A stretch of 64,000 nucleotides of DNA, from positions 1 through 64,000 of the forward strand of contig PHEF01000001.1 of the NCBI GenBank assembly GCA_002842875.1, written 5' to 3'. Both the position numbers and the translations under genes were made by a program. The notes under the pieces were generated by a model. It had not been told where the DNA came from. It ran no database searches and saw only the letters and a list, made by a program, of their open reading frames with translations. This stretch comes from Alphaproteobacteria bacterium HGW-Alphaproteobacteria-3 (GTDB lineage Bacteria > Pseudomonadota > Alphaproteobacteria > Parvibaculales > Parvibaculaceae). Positions within the stretch are counted from its first letter, which is position 1. Each line of letters starts with the position of its first letter. Shown one piece after another: positions 9,389-18,097 of the stretch.

Positions 9389-10714
9389 TTATCCTTTGCG
9401 CGACAGAAAGCCGAACAGGCCCGATTTGGCTGCCTTCGGCGCACGAACCTCACGACCGCAAAGCTGCTGGGCGAGAAAGCGGAAACCGTCGGCGGTTTTT
9501 CCCTTGGGCTCCAGTTCCTCGATCATCTGGCCGTTGTTGGCGGCCATGCCGAAAAGCCCGGGGTTGAAGGGAAGAATAAGCGTCGCGTCGGTGCCAACTG
9601 CCTCCGCGAAATCCTTTACCGGAATTTCGGGGCGCTTCGGCATGCCGACCTGGTTCAGCACGATATGCGCAGCCGTGTCGTTCGGCCTCACCTGCCGCGT
9701 CAGATCGAGAATGTTCTTGGCGTTGCGAAGGCTCGCCAGATCCGGGGTTGCGGTGATGACGATTTCGTCGGCGGCGAGGAGAACTTTCTTCGTCCATGGC
9801 GCCCAGACATGCGGCAGATCGACGATGACACAGGGCACACCCTCGCGCACGATGTCGAGAACGGTCTCGCAACTGTCCGCATCCATTTCGAAGTCGCGAT
9901 CGAGCACGGCGGGCGCAGCGAAGAGACTCAGCCGGTCCGTACACTTCACCAGAAGACGGTCGAGGAGGACATCGTCCAGACGCTCCGGCGCCATCAGCGC
10001 ATCGGCGATGCCCTGCGCCGGATCCTGGTTGAAATCGAGGCCGGCCGTGCCGAATGGCAAGTCCATGTCGGTGATGATGACATCTTCGTCGAGACCGCTC
10101 GAGATGCACCAGCCGACATTATGGGCGATGGTGCTTGAGCCCGTGCCACCCTTCGCACCGATGAAGGCGATGGTGCGTCCGATCGGCGGCGCATCGGGAT
10201 CGATGTAAAGACGCGAGATCGCCTCGATCACGCCGATAGGCCGGACCGGTGCAACGAGGTACTCGTTCACGCCCTGGCGAATCATCTCGCGGTAAAGCGA
10301 CACGTCATTCATGTGACCGATGACGACGACCTTCGTGCCGGCATCGCAGACTTCGGCGAGCGCGCCAAGCTGGGCGAAGAGGCCATCGCCGCCCGTGTGC
10401 GTCTCCACCATGATGAGGTTCGGGGTCGCGGCCTGCTGATACAGCTCGATCGCTGCCGGGATTCCTCCCATATGCACCGTGAGATGCGCTTTTGCGAGCC
10501 GACGGTCCTCGCCGGCGCGCTGAATGGCGCTACCCGTGCCCGGCTGTTCGCAGAAGGCGTGGATCGTGATGCGCGGAACGGGCTTCATCACGGCAAGCGT
10601 TTCCATCTCTTCGCCGGCCACTGCCACGGACGGCGCAAGCGGCGGTGCCTCGGGTTCGGCCGCGGGCATCGGCGGCGCTTCGACCGCCGGTTCCTTGCGT
10701 GCGAGATTGCTCAT
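9389..10714 (-). CDS. cpaE: Tad pilus localisation protein CpaE/TadZ
   Basis: A 441-aa protein with an N-terminal receiver-like region (about residues 75-175) and a C-terminal ParA/MinD-type ATPase. The deviant Walker A is AFIGAKGGTGSSTIAHNVG. The usual second lysine position is serine, as is common in TadZ/CpaE, which suggests weak or no ATP turnover. CpaE places the pilus machine at the cell pole. The N-terminus is Pro/Ala-rich. Its ATG overlaps the cpaD stop by 4 bases. Confidence 0.93.
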   Translation of the reverse strand: MSNLARKEPAVEAPPMPAAEPEAPPLAPSVAVAGEEMETLAVMKPVPRITIHAFCEQPGTGSAIQRAGEDRRLAKAHLTVHMGGIPAAIELYQQAATPNLIMVETHTGGDGLFAQLGALAEVCDAGTKVVVIGHMNDVSLYREMIRQGVNEYLVAPVRPIGVIEAISRLYIDPDAPPIGRTIAFIGAKGGTGSSTIAHNVGWCISSGLDEDVIITDMDLPFGTAGLDFNQDPAQGIADALMAPERLDDVLLDRLLVKCTDRLSLFAAPAVLDRDFEMDADSCETVLDIVREGVPCVIVDLPHVWAPWTKKVLLAADEIVITATPDLASLRNAKNILDLTRQVRPNDTAAHIVLNQVGMPKRPEIPVKDFAEAVGTDATLILPFNPGLFGMAANNGQMIEELEPKGKTADGFRFLAQQLCGREVRAPKAAKSGLFGFLSRKG

Positions 10715-11403
10715 TGTTGCACCTCACTCACAGCGCCCGAGTCCTGCTCGCTGCGCTGGGTCGCTGTTGCTTCACCGGCACGGTACTTTTCGAGAACCGT
10801 GTTGCGGCGTCCCGCATCTGCGGGCGTCATTGTTTTCGGACCGACGAGGTCGGCAGGATCGGCGACCATCGCCGCGAGATTGTTTTGTGTCGCGCAGCCG
10901 TGATTGGGCGCCAGACGGTTCGACGGATCGTAAGCGTAGTTCACGCTCCAGTCGCCGCAGGCCGTCGGCTTCGCGACATATTGTTTGTAAGACAGAATCA
11001 AGGGCGCGCCATTGTCCGCGCCCGATGCGCGATAGGGCGTATAGGCGAGGCTCGTCACCCCGTTCTCGGCCAGGATGTCGCGGACATCGCTCAGTGCAAC
11101 GGCGGCCGCACCTGCATTCGGCGAGCCGGAAGGCGTCGAAATGGTGAGAGGTCCGTGACCGCGCTGGCGATAGGCGGCCGCAAATCCTTCGATGGCGCTG
11201 CGTTCCGACGGCGCGAGGTCCGGCTGGCCGGCGACGACACCGACATTCAGCGTCGCGACATCCGTCTCGACCGAAATCGGATGCGTGTAGTTCGCGTCGT
11301 ACTGGGCGTCCTCGATGCCATTGAAGCCACCGCAACCCGCGAGACCCGCGGCCAGCACGACGGCGATACCTTTGGCCGCATTCCTGACGATCAGACTTGC
11401 CAT
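10711..11403 (-). CDS. cpaD: Tad pilus lipoprotein CpaD
   Basis: About 230 aa with a lipoprotein signal (IAVVLAAGLAGCGGF, Cys at about residue 24) and the CpaD domain, which is weakly OmpA-like. It carries motifs such as GVVAGQPDLAPSERSAIEGF and the conserved segment NYAYDPSNRLAPNHGCATQN. CpaD is an outer-membrane partner of the CpaC secretin. The ATG at 11403 fits best with AAGGA eight bases upstream; in-frame starts at 11412 and 11421 also exist. It lies between cpaC and cpaE. Confidence 0.9.
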   Translation of the reverse strand: MASLIVRNAAKGIAVVLAAGLAGCGGFNGIEDAQYDANYTHPISVETDVATLNVGVVAGQPDLAPSERSAIEGFAAAYRQRGHGPLTISTPSGSPNAGAAAVALSDVRDILAENGVTSLAYTPYRASGADNGAPLILSYKQYVAKPTACGDWSVNYAYDPSNRLAPNHGCATQNNLAAMVADPADLVGPKTMTPADAGRRNTVLEKYRAGEATATQRSEQDSGAVSEVQQ

Positions 11404-11421
11404 TTCATTCATCCTTCGCAC

Positions 11422-12894
11422 TCAATCCACAACGAAGCCGACAGGCCCCTGCAGCGGTTCCTTGCCGGGCGTGGCGCCGCGAGCGCCATAGGTCGCGTTC
11501 AACCTGCCCATGAGGATCGTGTCCATATCGCTTGCCGGCGCATATCCGTCCGTCGGCAGCACGAGATTCTTGCGGGACGTCGGATCGACGAGGTAGGGCG
11601 TCACGATCACGACGAGTTCCGTTTCGTTCTTCTGATAGTCGCGGCTGCGGAAAAGCTGGCCGAGAACAGGCACATCCTTTGCGCCCGGGACCCCATCGAT
11701 ATTCTGACGGGTCGAGTCGGACAGAAGGCCGGCCATCACCAGCGAACCGCCGCTCGGCAGTTCGAGTGTCGTCTCGGCGCGGCGTACCTTGAGGGCCGGC
11801 ACTGTGACGCCTTCGCCGCCCGAACCCTGGAACACGAAAGCCCCGTCGGAAGAAAGCTCGCTCACTTCCGTCGATATCTTCAGGCTGATGCGGCCCTCGC
11901 TCAGCACGACCGGCGTGAAGTTCAGGCCGACACCGAAGGGTTTGAACTCGATCTGCACATTGCCGTCACGGTCGCGCGACGTCGGAACGGGGAACTCGCC
12001 ACCGGCGAGGAATTTCGCCGACTCGCCCGAAATGGCGGTCAGGTTCGGCTCGGCCAGCGTGCGCAGGATGCCGTCGCGCTCGAGCGCGCGCAAGGCACCC
12101 TCGATGCTGTCGTTGCCGCTGGTGAAGCCCGTGCCATCCGTCGAGAGACCGCCAACCGACTGTCCCTGAACGCTGAAGGAGTTGGCGGTCGCGAGGCGGA
12201 GTGCAAAGTCGCCGAAATCGGCGGCGCTCGAAAGATCGACGCCGAGCTGCTTGATGACGGTGCGCTGCATCTCGGCAACGGTCACCTTGAGCATCACCTG
12301 CTCCTTGCCCTCGATGCCGAGCATGTTGAGGACATTGTCCGTCCCGACACCGATGTAGCGGGCCGCGAGATCCTGCGCCTTGCTGGCCTCGCTTGCGCTG
12401 GCCACCATGCCGGAAAGCACGACGTGATCGTTGATCGACTCGACGTCGATCCGCGCGCCGGGGAAATACTGGCGCAGCGAGTCGCGCAAGCCGCTCAGGT
12501 CGCGCGCCACACGAATTTCCAGGTTGAGTATCTGCTGGCCGTTCTCGTTGAAGAAAAATGCGTTGGTCTGACCGACAGCGAGGCCGATGAGATAAGTCCG
12601 CTTGTTGGTGCGCACCACGGCGTCCACAATCGTCGGATTGGAAACGAGAACGTCGCGCGCCGCCACGGGCAGTTCGACAATGGCCGCCTTGTTCAGGCCG
12701 AGCACGATGCTGCGCGAGGCCTGCCCCATGCCGCCCTGGTCGATCTTGACGAGGCGCGCATCGCCCGCATGCACGCTTCCCCCAACCGGGGCGACGGCGA
12801 GTGCGAACGCGCAAAGGATCGCTGCGACTGCCCGGATGGGCCGGACTTTCTTCGCGGCATTACCTGCCATCGGCTTGTTCCACATCCTGTTCAT
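11422..12894 (-). CDS. cpaC: Tad pilus secretin CpaC/RcpA
   Basis: A 490-aa secretin with a signal peptide, an N-terminal pilus-assembly domain (SIVLGLNKAAIVELPVAARD to about residue 125), a BON-like segment (VVLSGMVASASEASKAQDLA) and the C-terminal type II/III secretin domain. That domain has LAEPNLTAISGESAKFLAGG and the closing segment ETELVVIVTPYLVDP. It forms the outer-membrane channel for the Flp pilus. It lies 14 bases after cpaB in the operon. Confidence 0.95.
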   Translation of the reverse strand: MNRMWNKPMAGNAAKKVRPIRAVAAILCAFALAVAPVGGSVHAGDARLVKIDQGGMGQASRSIVLGLNKAAIVELPVAARDVLVSNPTIVDAVVRTNKRTYLIGLAVGQTNAFFFNENGQQILNLEIRVARDLSGLRDSLRQYFPGARIDVESINDHVVLSGMVASASEASKAQDLAARYIGVGTDNVLNMLGIEGKEQVMLKVTVAEMQRTVIKQLGVDLSSAADFGDFALRLATANSFSVQGQSVGGLSTDGTGFTSGNDSIEGALRALERDGILRTLAEPNLTAISGESAKFLAGGEFPVPTSRDRDGNVQIEFKPFGVGLNFTPVVLSEGRISLKISTEVSELSSDGAFVFQGSGGEGVTVPALKVRRAETTLELPSGGSLVMAGLLSDSTRQNIDGVPGAKDVPVLGQLFRSRDYQKNETELVVIVTPYLVDPTSRKNLVLPTDGYAPASDMDTILMGRLNATYGARGATPGKEPLQGPVGFVVD

Positions 12895-12908
12895 GCCCGG
12901 TTCCTCGC

Positions 12909-13664
12909 CTACTTCACACGCACAGACTGCGTGGTGCCGTAACGCACAACTTTCACCACCGATCCGCCCATATCGCTTGTCGCATCGTCCGCAGCGGTCG
13001 ATTCGCGGTCTGCCATGCTGCGCAAGGACAGCGACAACGGCCGGTCGGACTGGGCGACGGAGACAAGTTCGACCTGAGACGGCGTGAGTTCGAGCGTTGC
13101 CGTGCGGCCCACGGCCACCTGTTCGCCGGCCTTCTCGTTGAAACGCTGGTCGATAGCGAGAACGCGAACATTGCGCAGAAGGGTCTGTCCCTTCTCGACA
13201 TCGACGACGTCCACCCTGTCGTTCGGCAGGATGAATCCGCCCGCGCTCGTTTCCGGCGTGATGGCGATGGCCGCTGCCCGCATGCCGGGTTCGATCAGCG
13301 CGGACATGAAGCCGGCACCGGAAAGCGTCACGAGCTTTTCGGATGTCACCGGTTCGCCGCTCAGCAGCGCGCTGCGCGCGACGCTGCCGGTGAATTCCTC
13401 GATCGCCGTCGGCTTCTGCGTCCGCGTCACATAGGCGGCGTTCAACGCAGCTTCCGGCCAGCGCTGCCAGCGCAGATCCGACGCCGAAACGCGCTGTCCG
13501 ACATCGAGATTGTTGACCGCAACAAGCACGTCCGAAGTCGCCTCCTCGACCACCTCGGTCACCGCCTGTTCGCTATCCGAAGACACGAGCCCGCGGGCCA
13601 GCAACGCCGCGAGGCCCGCGGCGACGATCGCCAGAACCAGAACTCCAATGCGTGCGGCGTTCAC
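12909..13664 (-). CDS. cpaB: Tad pilus assembly protein CpaB (SAF domain)
   Basis: A 251-aa protein with an N-terminal membrane segment, a SAF domain (VAVNNLDVGQRVSASDLRWQ, ALLSGEPVTSEKLV) and the conserved C-terminal CpaB part (GGFILPNDRVDVVDVEKGQT). It is periplasmic and thought to stabilise the secretin complex. The GTG start has an AAAGGA-type leader. It lies between cpaA and cpaC. Confidence 0.92.
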   Translation of the reverse strand: MNAARIGVLVLAIVAAGLAALLARGLVSSDSEQAVTEVVEEATSDVLVAVNNLDVGQRVSASDLRWQRWPEAALNAAYVTRTQKPTAIEEFTGSVARSALLSGEPVTSEKLVTLSGAGFMSALIEPGMRAAAIAITPETSAGGFILPNDRVDVVDVEKGQTLLRNVRVLAIDQRFNEKAGEQVAVGRTATLELTPSQVELVSVAQSDRPLSLSLRSMADRESTAADDATSDMGGSVVKVVRYGTTQSVRVK

Positions 13665-13734
13665 TTGCCCAATCCTTTCGTTTCGCGGTCTCGCCCTTGC
13701 GCGGAGACCGCTTCGTTCAAATCACGCGGCCAAA

Positions 13735-14241
13735 TCACGCGGCATGCGCCGCAGCCGCAAACCAGACGGTCTGCGGAAAAATCATCAGCCCGCCGAGAGC
13801 GAGCGCAACGCCATAGGGAATGCCGGCCTTGCGATCGTGCAATCTGGCAATCCACTCCCTGCGCTGCATGAAGAGCGGCAGCGGCACGGTGCGGAAGAAG
13901 AGAATGAGCAGCGTCAACGCACCGCCGAAGATCGAGGCCCAGACGAGATAGACAAGCAGATCGCTCATCCCGATCCAAAGCGCCGCCGCCGCCACGAATT
14001 TCGCATCGCCGCCGCCGATCCAGCCGAAGGCGAAGAAGACCATGCCCGCGATCAGCATCAACGCACCGGCCGCGACATGAAGACCGATCTCCTGCAGCGA
14101 CATCCCCACGAAAGGCACGAGCACGGCAAACATCGCGGCAAGCGCGATTGTCAGTACATTCGGGATGGTCATCGTCGTCAGATCCCACAACGCGCCGAAG
14201 ATCATGGCGAGGGGGAAGACGGCGAGAAGGAGCATGCTCAT
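13735..14241 (-). CDS. cpaA: Prepilin peptidase CpaA/TadV (A24 family)
   Basis: A membrane protein of about 168 aa with around five hydrophobic segments and the type IV prepilin peptidase signature AFGWIGGGDAKFVAA, where the GGGD aspartate is catalytic. A second aspartate lies in ALWDLTTMTIPNVLT near the N-terminus. It cleaves the leader of Flp pilin and of TadE-like pseudopilins. It is the short TadV-type form without the N-methylase domain. It lies downstream of flp, separated by a hairpin terminator. Confidence 0.92.
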   Translation of the reverse strand: MSMLLLAVFPLAMIFGALWDLTTMTIPNVLTIALAAMFAVLVPFVGMSLQEIGLHVAAGALMLIAGMVFFAFGWIGGGDAKFVAAAALWIGMSDLLVYLVWASIFGGALTLLILFFRTVPLPLFMQRREWIARLHDRKAGIPYGVALALGGLMIFPQTVWFAAAAHAA

Positions 14242-14435
14242 CACGGAAGACGCCCGGTTCCCAATGGGCCGGTATGGCCCGGTGCGAAAGGCCCCATGCC
14301 TCCTCGCACCATCGGATACTGGGCGCCGGACCGTAAATTTGGAGTAAATGGGGGTTCAAAATGAGCCGGAATGTCCATTTGCCAGCTGGACTTGCTTCCG
14401 GTGCGGCGGGGGGTGGCCCGCCCGGCACCAGGCGC

Positions 14436-14474
14436 AAAAAAGCCGCCATGCACATCTGGTGTGCGTGGCGGCTT
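14436..14474 (-). terminator. Hairpin terminator or attenuator after flp
   Basis: On the minus strand AAGCCGCCA and TGGCGGCTT pair perfectly over 9 bp and are extended by GCACA/TGTGC, followed by a run of six T's (plus-strand A's at 14436-14441). It lies between flp and cpaA, so it probably sets high pilin and lower machinery expression by partial termination. Confidence 0.85.
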
Positions 14475-14522
14475 ATTGCCCGATCCCCGGGGCCTGTGAC
14501 CCAGGTCCCGAAGACCCGGATA

Positions 14523-14687
14523 TTACGCGAGAGCGGCAGCGATCTCGTTGAACTTCGCAATGAGGTTCGTTCCGACGAGGTTGACCGCCGTGATGATCAC
14601 GACCGCAATGCCGGCGGCGATGAGCGCGTATTCGATCGCGGTCGCACCGGACTCGTTCTTCGCAAAAGACTTCAGAAAACGGCCCAT
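14523..14687 (-). CDS. flp: Flp/Fap type IVc major pilin
   Basis: A 54-aa pilin read from the sequence. It has a short basic leader (MGRFLKSFAKNESG), then the processed N-terminus ATAIEYALIAAGIAVVIITA, with the required Glu at position 5 after the glycine cleavage site and the Tyr next to it. A C-terminal amphipathic tail follows (NLIAKFNEIAAALA). It is the structural subunit of the Tad pilus, matured by CpaA. A very strong ribosome-binding site AAGGAGG lies 6 bases before the ATG, consistent with high expression. It is the first gene of the operon. Confidence 0.96.
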   Translation of the reverse strand: MGRFLKSFAKNESGATAIEYALIAAGIAVVIITAVNLVGTNLIAKFNEIAAALA

Positions 14688-15067
14688 AGCAAGCCTCCTT
14701 GAATATTGACTGTCGACAGCACCAACCCTTGCGGACGAGATGACCGCCGGGCGCCCTTTCGGACTGGAGGCGAGATTAGCGCGGCACCCTTACTCAATTG
14801 CTAATGAATACTCTAAAGTTACCCCTAGTTTTACTCACACTTTAAATATTTTTCCTGTATTCATGGCGATACTACTGTTCCCAAACGATAATTCAGGCAT
14901 ACGCATCCCGGTCACGCACATTTTCCGGCCAAAGAAGCCTTATAACATCGTTAATTTCGGGTTAATCCGCCTCGAGGATTTGGCTGCGGGCCGGCGCTCC
15001 GGCGTCGGACGCGGGCTTTCACTTCACGGGTACTTGATCCGGCCTGGTTCTGGCCGCGACGTTTCTC
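14688..15067 (-). promoter_or_regulatory. AT-rich leader and promoter region of flp
   Basis: This 380-base gap upstream of flp contains an unusually AT-rich stretch (about 14788-14960) against the high-GC background. Since flp is transcribed leftwards, the main promoter of the pilus operon should lie here. I cannot assign a convincing -35/-10 pair. No gene was found in it. Confidence 0.55.
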
Positions 15068-15829
15068 TCACGCCGTCTCACACAGCGCCCGGAGGGCCGC
15101 CTCGTCGGTGACGACGAGCCCCGGATAGTCGCGGCTCGCGATGCCCCTGCGCACCAGTTCGGCGATTGCCCTGGCGACAGCCTCTTCCGTGGTGTCGACG
15201 CGGGCCGCCAGAACCCTGTGCCGCGGCAGCCGGTCGATGCGCAGACATTCGCCGCCGTCCGGATCGCGGTGCGGCTCGGCGAGCGCAAGCAGTTCCCTGT
15301 AGACGCGCTGCGCGCCCGTTCCCTCACCGTGCCGGTCGCCGGGATCGGCAGGCCGGGCGCCTGTCTCCCTTTCGCGCAGAAGGCGGGCATATTGGCAGAG
15401 AAGCGCGCGCGACACCGACTCCTCGCGAGATAAAAGTTCGAGAAAGCGGTTTTCGGACAGGGTGGCGATGAGCCCGTCTTCCCGCGCGAGCACGGTGAGA
15501 TCGGTCTCGGTCACGCCGAAAACCGCCATTTCTCCAAACTGCCCGCCGGTGCCGATGTCGGTATAGGCAATGCGTCCGGCACCGCCGATGCTGCGCGCGA
15601 GGCGAACCGAGCCCTCGACAACGAAGGTCACGCCGTTCATGCCGCCGCCTTGAGCGAGGTTGAGGATGATGTCGTTGCAGGAAATGGCCCGCCATTCGCA
15701 TTCGACCGCCAGAAGGGCGAGCTCGCGCGGGGACAGGGATGAGAGAATGCGGATTCCGGCGAGGGAACGCGTGCAATCGGGTGCGATATCCCGTCCGGTT
15801 TTCACCCGTTGTTCCATCTGCCCCTGCAC
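15068..15829 (-). CDS. Crp/Fnr-family transcriptional regulator
   Basis: A 253-aa protein with an N-terminal cyclic-nucleotide-binding-like beta roll (residues about 30-145, with GGQFGEMAVFG in place of the phosphate-binding cassette) and a degenerate C-terminal Crp-type helix-turn-helix (LPRHRVLAARVDTTEEAVAR). It lacks an N-terminal cysteine cluster for an Fe-S centre, so it is not a classic Fnr. Its place directly upstream of flp and divergent from the secretin-domain gene suggests control of the tad locus; the effector is unknown. Confidence 0.85.
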   Translation of the reverse strand: MQGQMEQRVKTGRDIAPDCTRSLAGIRILSSLSPRELALLAVECEWRAISCNDIILNLAQGGGMNGVTFVVEGSVRLARSIGGAGRIAYTDIGTGGQFGEMAVFGVTETDLTVLAREDGLIATLSENRFLELLSREESVSRALLCQYARLLRERETGARPADPGDRHGEGTGAQRVYRELLALAEPHRDPDGGECLRIDRLPRHRVLAARVDTTEEAVARAIAELVRRGIASRDYPGLVVTDEAALRALCETA

Positions 15830-15993
15830 TCCCTCTACAACCGGGAATGAAGCCTAGGTGACGGCATTTAATCTCGCGTTAAATTCCTGCGCGCCCCATA
15901 CGGTCAACATATCCTTTACTCCTTGGACCTAGTGTCCATGGTAACCGGCGCCTCCGGCGTCCCAATCCATGCCCCAAGGAAGGCAGCAGGAAC

Positions 15994-16512
15994 ATGCGCG
16001 CTTACCGGACAAAAAAGACCGCCATGCGCCGCGTCGTGGTCGCGGCTCTCGGCGCAGGCTGCGCGGCTCTCGTCGCGGGCGCGGCGCAAGCCGAGACCTT
16101 CAAGGTGGAACTGAACCAGACCAGGGCCCTTCACCTGGCAAAACCGGCCGCCACGATCATGATCGGCAATCCGGCGATCGCGGATGTGAACGTCGAAGGC
16201 TCCAAGCTCGTTTATGTGATGGGCCGCAGCTTCGGGACCACCAATCTCGTCGCCACCGACAGCGAGGGAAACGCCATCCTCGACCTCGATGTGAGCGTGA
16301 TCGCGCAGAGCGCCTCCACCGTCACGTTGACGCGCGGCTCCGGTCAGCTCTCCTACAACTGCACGCCGCGCTGCGAGCGCGTGCCGGCCGTTGGCGACAA
16401 TCCGGACGGCTTCGACACCCTTACGCAGCAGGTAACCGATAGCATCGGTGCCGCAACAAGCGCGAGCCAGGGCGAGGCAAATGCGAATGCGGCGGGTGGC
16501 GGCATTCAGTAA
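15994..16512 (+). CDS. Pilus-assembly N-terminal-domain protein (CpaC N-domain only)
   Basis: A 172-aa exported protein with a signal peptide (residues 1 to about 33, ending AGAAQA) and one pilus-assembly N-terminal domain. The domain runs from VELNQTRALHLAKPAATIMI to ATDSEGNAILDLDVSV and is the same fold as the start of CpaC. It has no secretin channel. The C-terminal tail is low complexity. It probably sits in the periplasm and could bind or compete at the CpaC ring. A good leader AGCAGGAAC precedes the ATG. A strong terminator follows. Confidence 0.85.
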   Translation: MRAYRTKKTAMRRVVVAALGAGCAALVAGAAQAETFKVELNQTRALHLAKPAATIMIGNPAIADVNVEGSKLVYVMGRSFGTTNLVATDSEGNAILDLDVSVIAQSASTVTLTRGSGQLSYNCTPRCERVPAVGDNPDGFDTLTQQVTDSIGAATSASQGEANANAAGGGIQ

Positions 16513-16540
16513 CGGAAAAGGCGATCGTCCGTCACAAGCA

Positions 16541-16571
16541 AAGAAGGCCGCCCACAAGGCGGCCTTCTTCG
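16541..16571. terminator. Terminator shared by convergent genes
   Basis: A 12-bp perfect inverted repeat, AAGAAGGCCGCC (16541-16552) and GGCGGCCTTCTT (16558-16569), with a 5-base loop. It lies between the stop of the secretin-domain gene and the stop of the convergent tadG-like gene. Confidence 0.87.
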
Positions 16572-16597
16572 CGTTTACGGTCCCGGGCAGGGGCAGC

Positions 16598-17911
16598 CTA
16601 TTTACTGATCCGCAGGTTCGAGAGAGCCTGGGCAATCGATTTGAAAACGTCGGTGAGTTCGCTCGCCGTATTGACGCTGTAATATTTGCTCGTGTCCGAG
16701 GCGCAGTTGCGCAACAGCGTCGCGTTCCCGCTGACCAGGCGCACCGTATAGACGGTTATTCCAGCCGCCTTGATTGCAGTGCAGACCTCTTGCGTGCGCA
16801 GATCCACACCCGCGCAATAGGAACTTCCATTGCAGCTTCCAATCCCCTGCCGATAGTAGGTGTTGTCGCCATCCGTCAGGTAGATCATCACCTTTTCCAG
16901 ATCGGCCGGATTGGGGGCGGCGGCGTTCGAAAGCAATGCGCCATCCGTCAGCATCTGCCAGCCCCAGACAAAACCGATGGTGGTGTTGGTTGCGCCGCCC
17001 GCCGACATGGCGTCGATCTCGCTCTTCAATGTGCTCCAGTTGGTCGAGAGGGGGACGAGCGGACGAAGACTGCAATTGGCGTTGTATATGTTGTCGTCGT
17101 TGGCGGGAAATTTGGTCGCATCGACGCTCGTCGGCGTCGAAACCGAAACGTCGTAATCCTCATCGCGGTCGACGACACAGCCTCCCCAGCCGCTTTTCGA
17201 TACGGTCCGCGTATCGACGCAGGTTGTCTTCTTCTTTTTTCCCTTTCCCGTTGTCGTACAGATCGGAGGGTGCGTCCATGTCCATTTGAGCCAGGACTCG
17301 TTCTTGTAGGTCGAGCCCACATTGACGTCTGTCGTGAAGGGAACGATCGCTATGCGCACGTCGCCCGGCGACACGGCGGCACCGCCGACCGTGTCGATCA
17401 AGTCCTTTGACGCCGCTTTCAGAACGGTCAGACGGCCGCCGGAATTCATCGAGCCGGTATTGTCGAGAACCAGGGCAACTTCGAGCTTCTTGCCCATTCG
17501 CGTAACCTGGGAGGAAGCGCCGATATCGAGTGTGTTTATGCCGGCAACGCCCATGAGCACGGTCGGCAGTTCAGCGTTCACCACCAAATTCACCATGTTG
17601 CCGTCCTGAACGACATTGATGGCGCCGGGCACGCCGAGCTTTCCTGCCGGATAATTCGCATCGAAATAGGCCTGCGCGATGGCCTCAAGCTCTGCCTGCG
17701 TCTTGCCCGTCTCGCCACCGACGGCCAGCGCGGCGGCATCGAGTGCCGCTTTCAGCCGGTTTTCGACGATATAGGCACGGGAAATGTCAACGGCCGCGCC
17801 CGCTGCGACGACGAGCGGAATCGCCGCAAGCGCAAAGATCGTGGCGAAGTTGCCGCGACGATCCGTCAGGAATTGGCGAAACACAGCTTTAAGGGACCTC
17901 ATGGACATCAT
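16598..17911 (-). CDS. tadG: TadG-like protein with von Willebrand A domain
   Basis: About 437 aa. The N-terminal TadE/TadG-like membrane region (RRGNFATIFALAAIPLVVAA, then AAVDISRAY) is followed by a VWA domain. The VWA domain has a MIDAS-like site DNTGSMNSGG, a threonine segment TNTTIGFVWGWQML and YLTDGDNTYY. A lysine-rich loop with a Thr-Cys stretch is inserted (about residues 210-235). TadG is a pseudopilin-like membrane-tethered adhesion or assembly factor. Three ATGs lie close together at 17911, 17908 and 17902; the middle one best fits the AAGGG leader. It is divergent from tadE. Confidence 0.85.
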   Translation of the reverse strand: MMSMRSLKAVFRQFLTDRRGNFATIFALAAIPLVVAAGAAVDISRAYIVENRLKAALDAAALAVGGETGKTQAELEAIAQAYFDANYPAGKLGVPGAINVVQDGNMVNLVVNAELPTVLMGVAGINTLDIGASSQVTRMGKKLEVALVLDNTGSMNSGGRLTVLKAASKDLIDTVGGAAVSPGDVRIAIVPFTTDVNVGSTYKNESWLKWTWTHPPICTTTGKGKKKKTTCVDTRTVSKSGWGGCVVDRDEDYDVSVSTPTSVDATKFPANDDNIYNANCSLRPLVPLSTNWSTLKSEIDAMSAGGATNTTIGFVWGWQMLTDGALLSNAAAPNPADLEKVMIYLTDGDNTYYRQGIGSCNGSSYCAGVDLRTQEVCTAIKAAGITVYTVRLVSGNATLLRNCASDTSKYYSVNTASELTDVFKSIAQALSNLRISK

Positions 17912-18097
17912 CCGCCCTTGGGTGCCGGACGGGCTCGCACCCGGCGCGGCAGAATACGTATCCCTTCGTTTTAGGTGCCGCTCATTAAGAAGAAATGAAT
18001 CGGGCCGGACCGGATGGGCGGCGGTTACCTTTTGGTAAGGCACCGGGCGGTATCAAGAAGGGTGCGCCAGACCGGCATTTCCGGCGCGAGGTGTCCC

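Noticed and set aside
7120-9567. Very long open frame antisense to tadB and tadA
   Set aside because: It is a high-GC codon-bias shadow: composition is Arg/His/Asp-rich, no domain is seen, and the opposite strand encodes clear Tad proteins.
10645-12942. Long open frame antisense to cpaD and cpaC
   Set aside because: No motif, shadow composition, opposite strand has clear secretin and CpaD.
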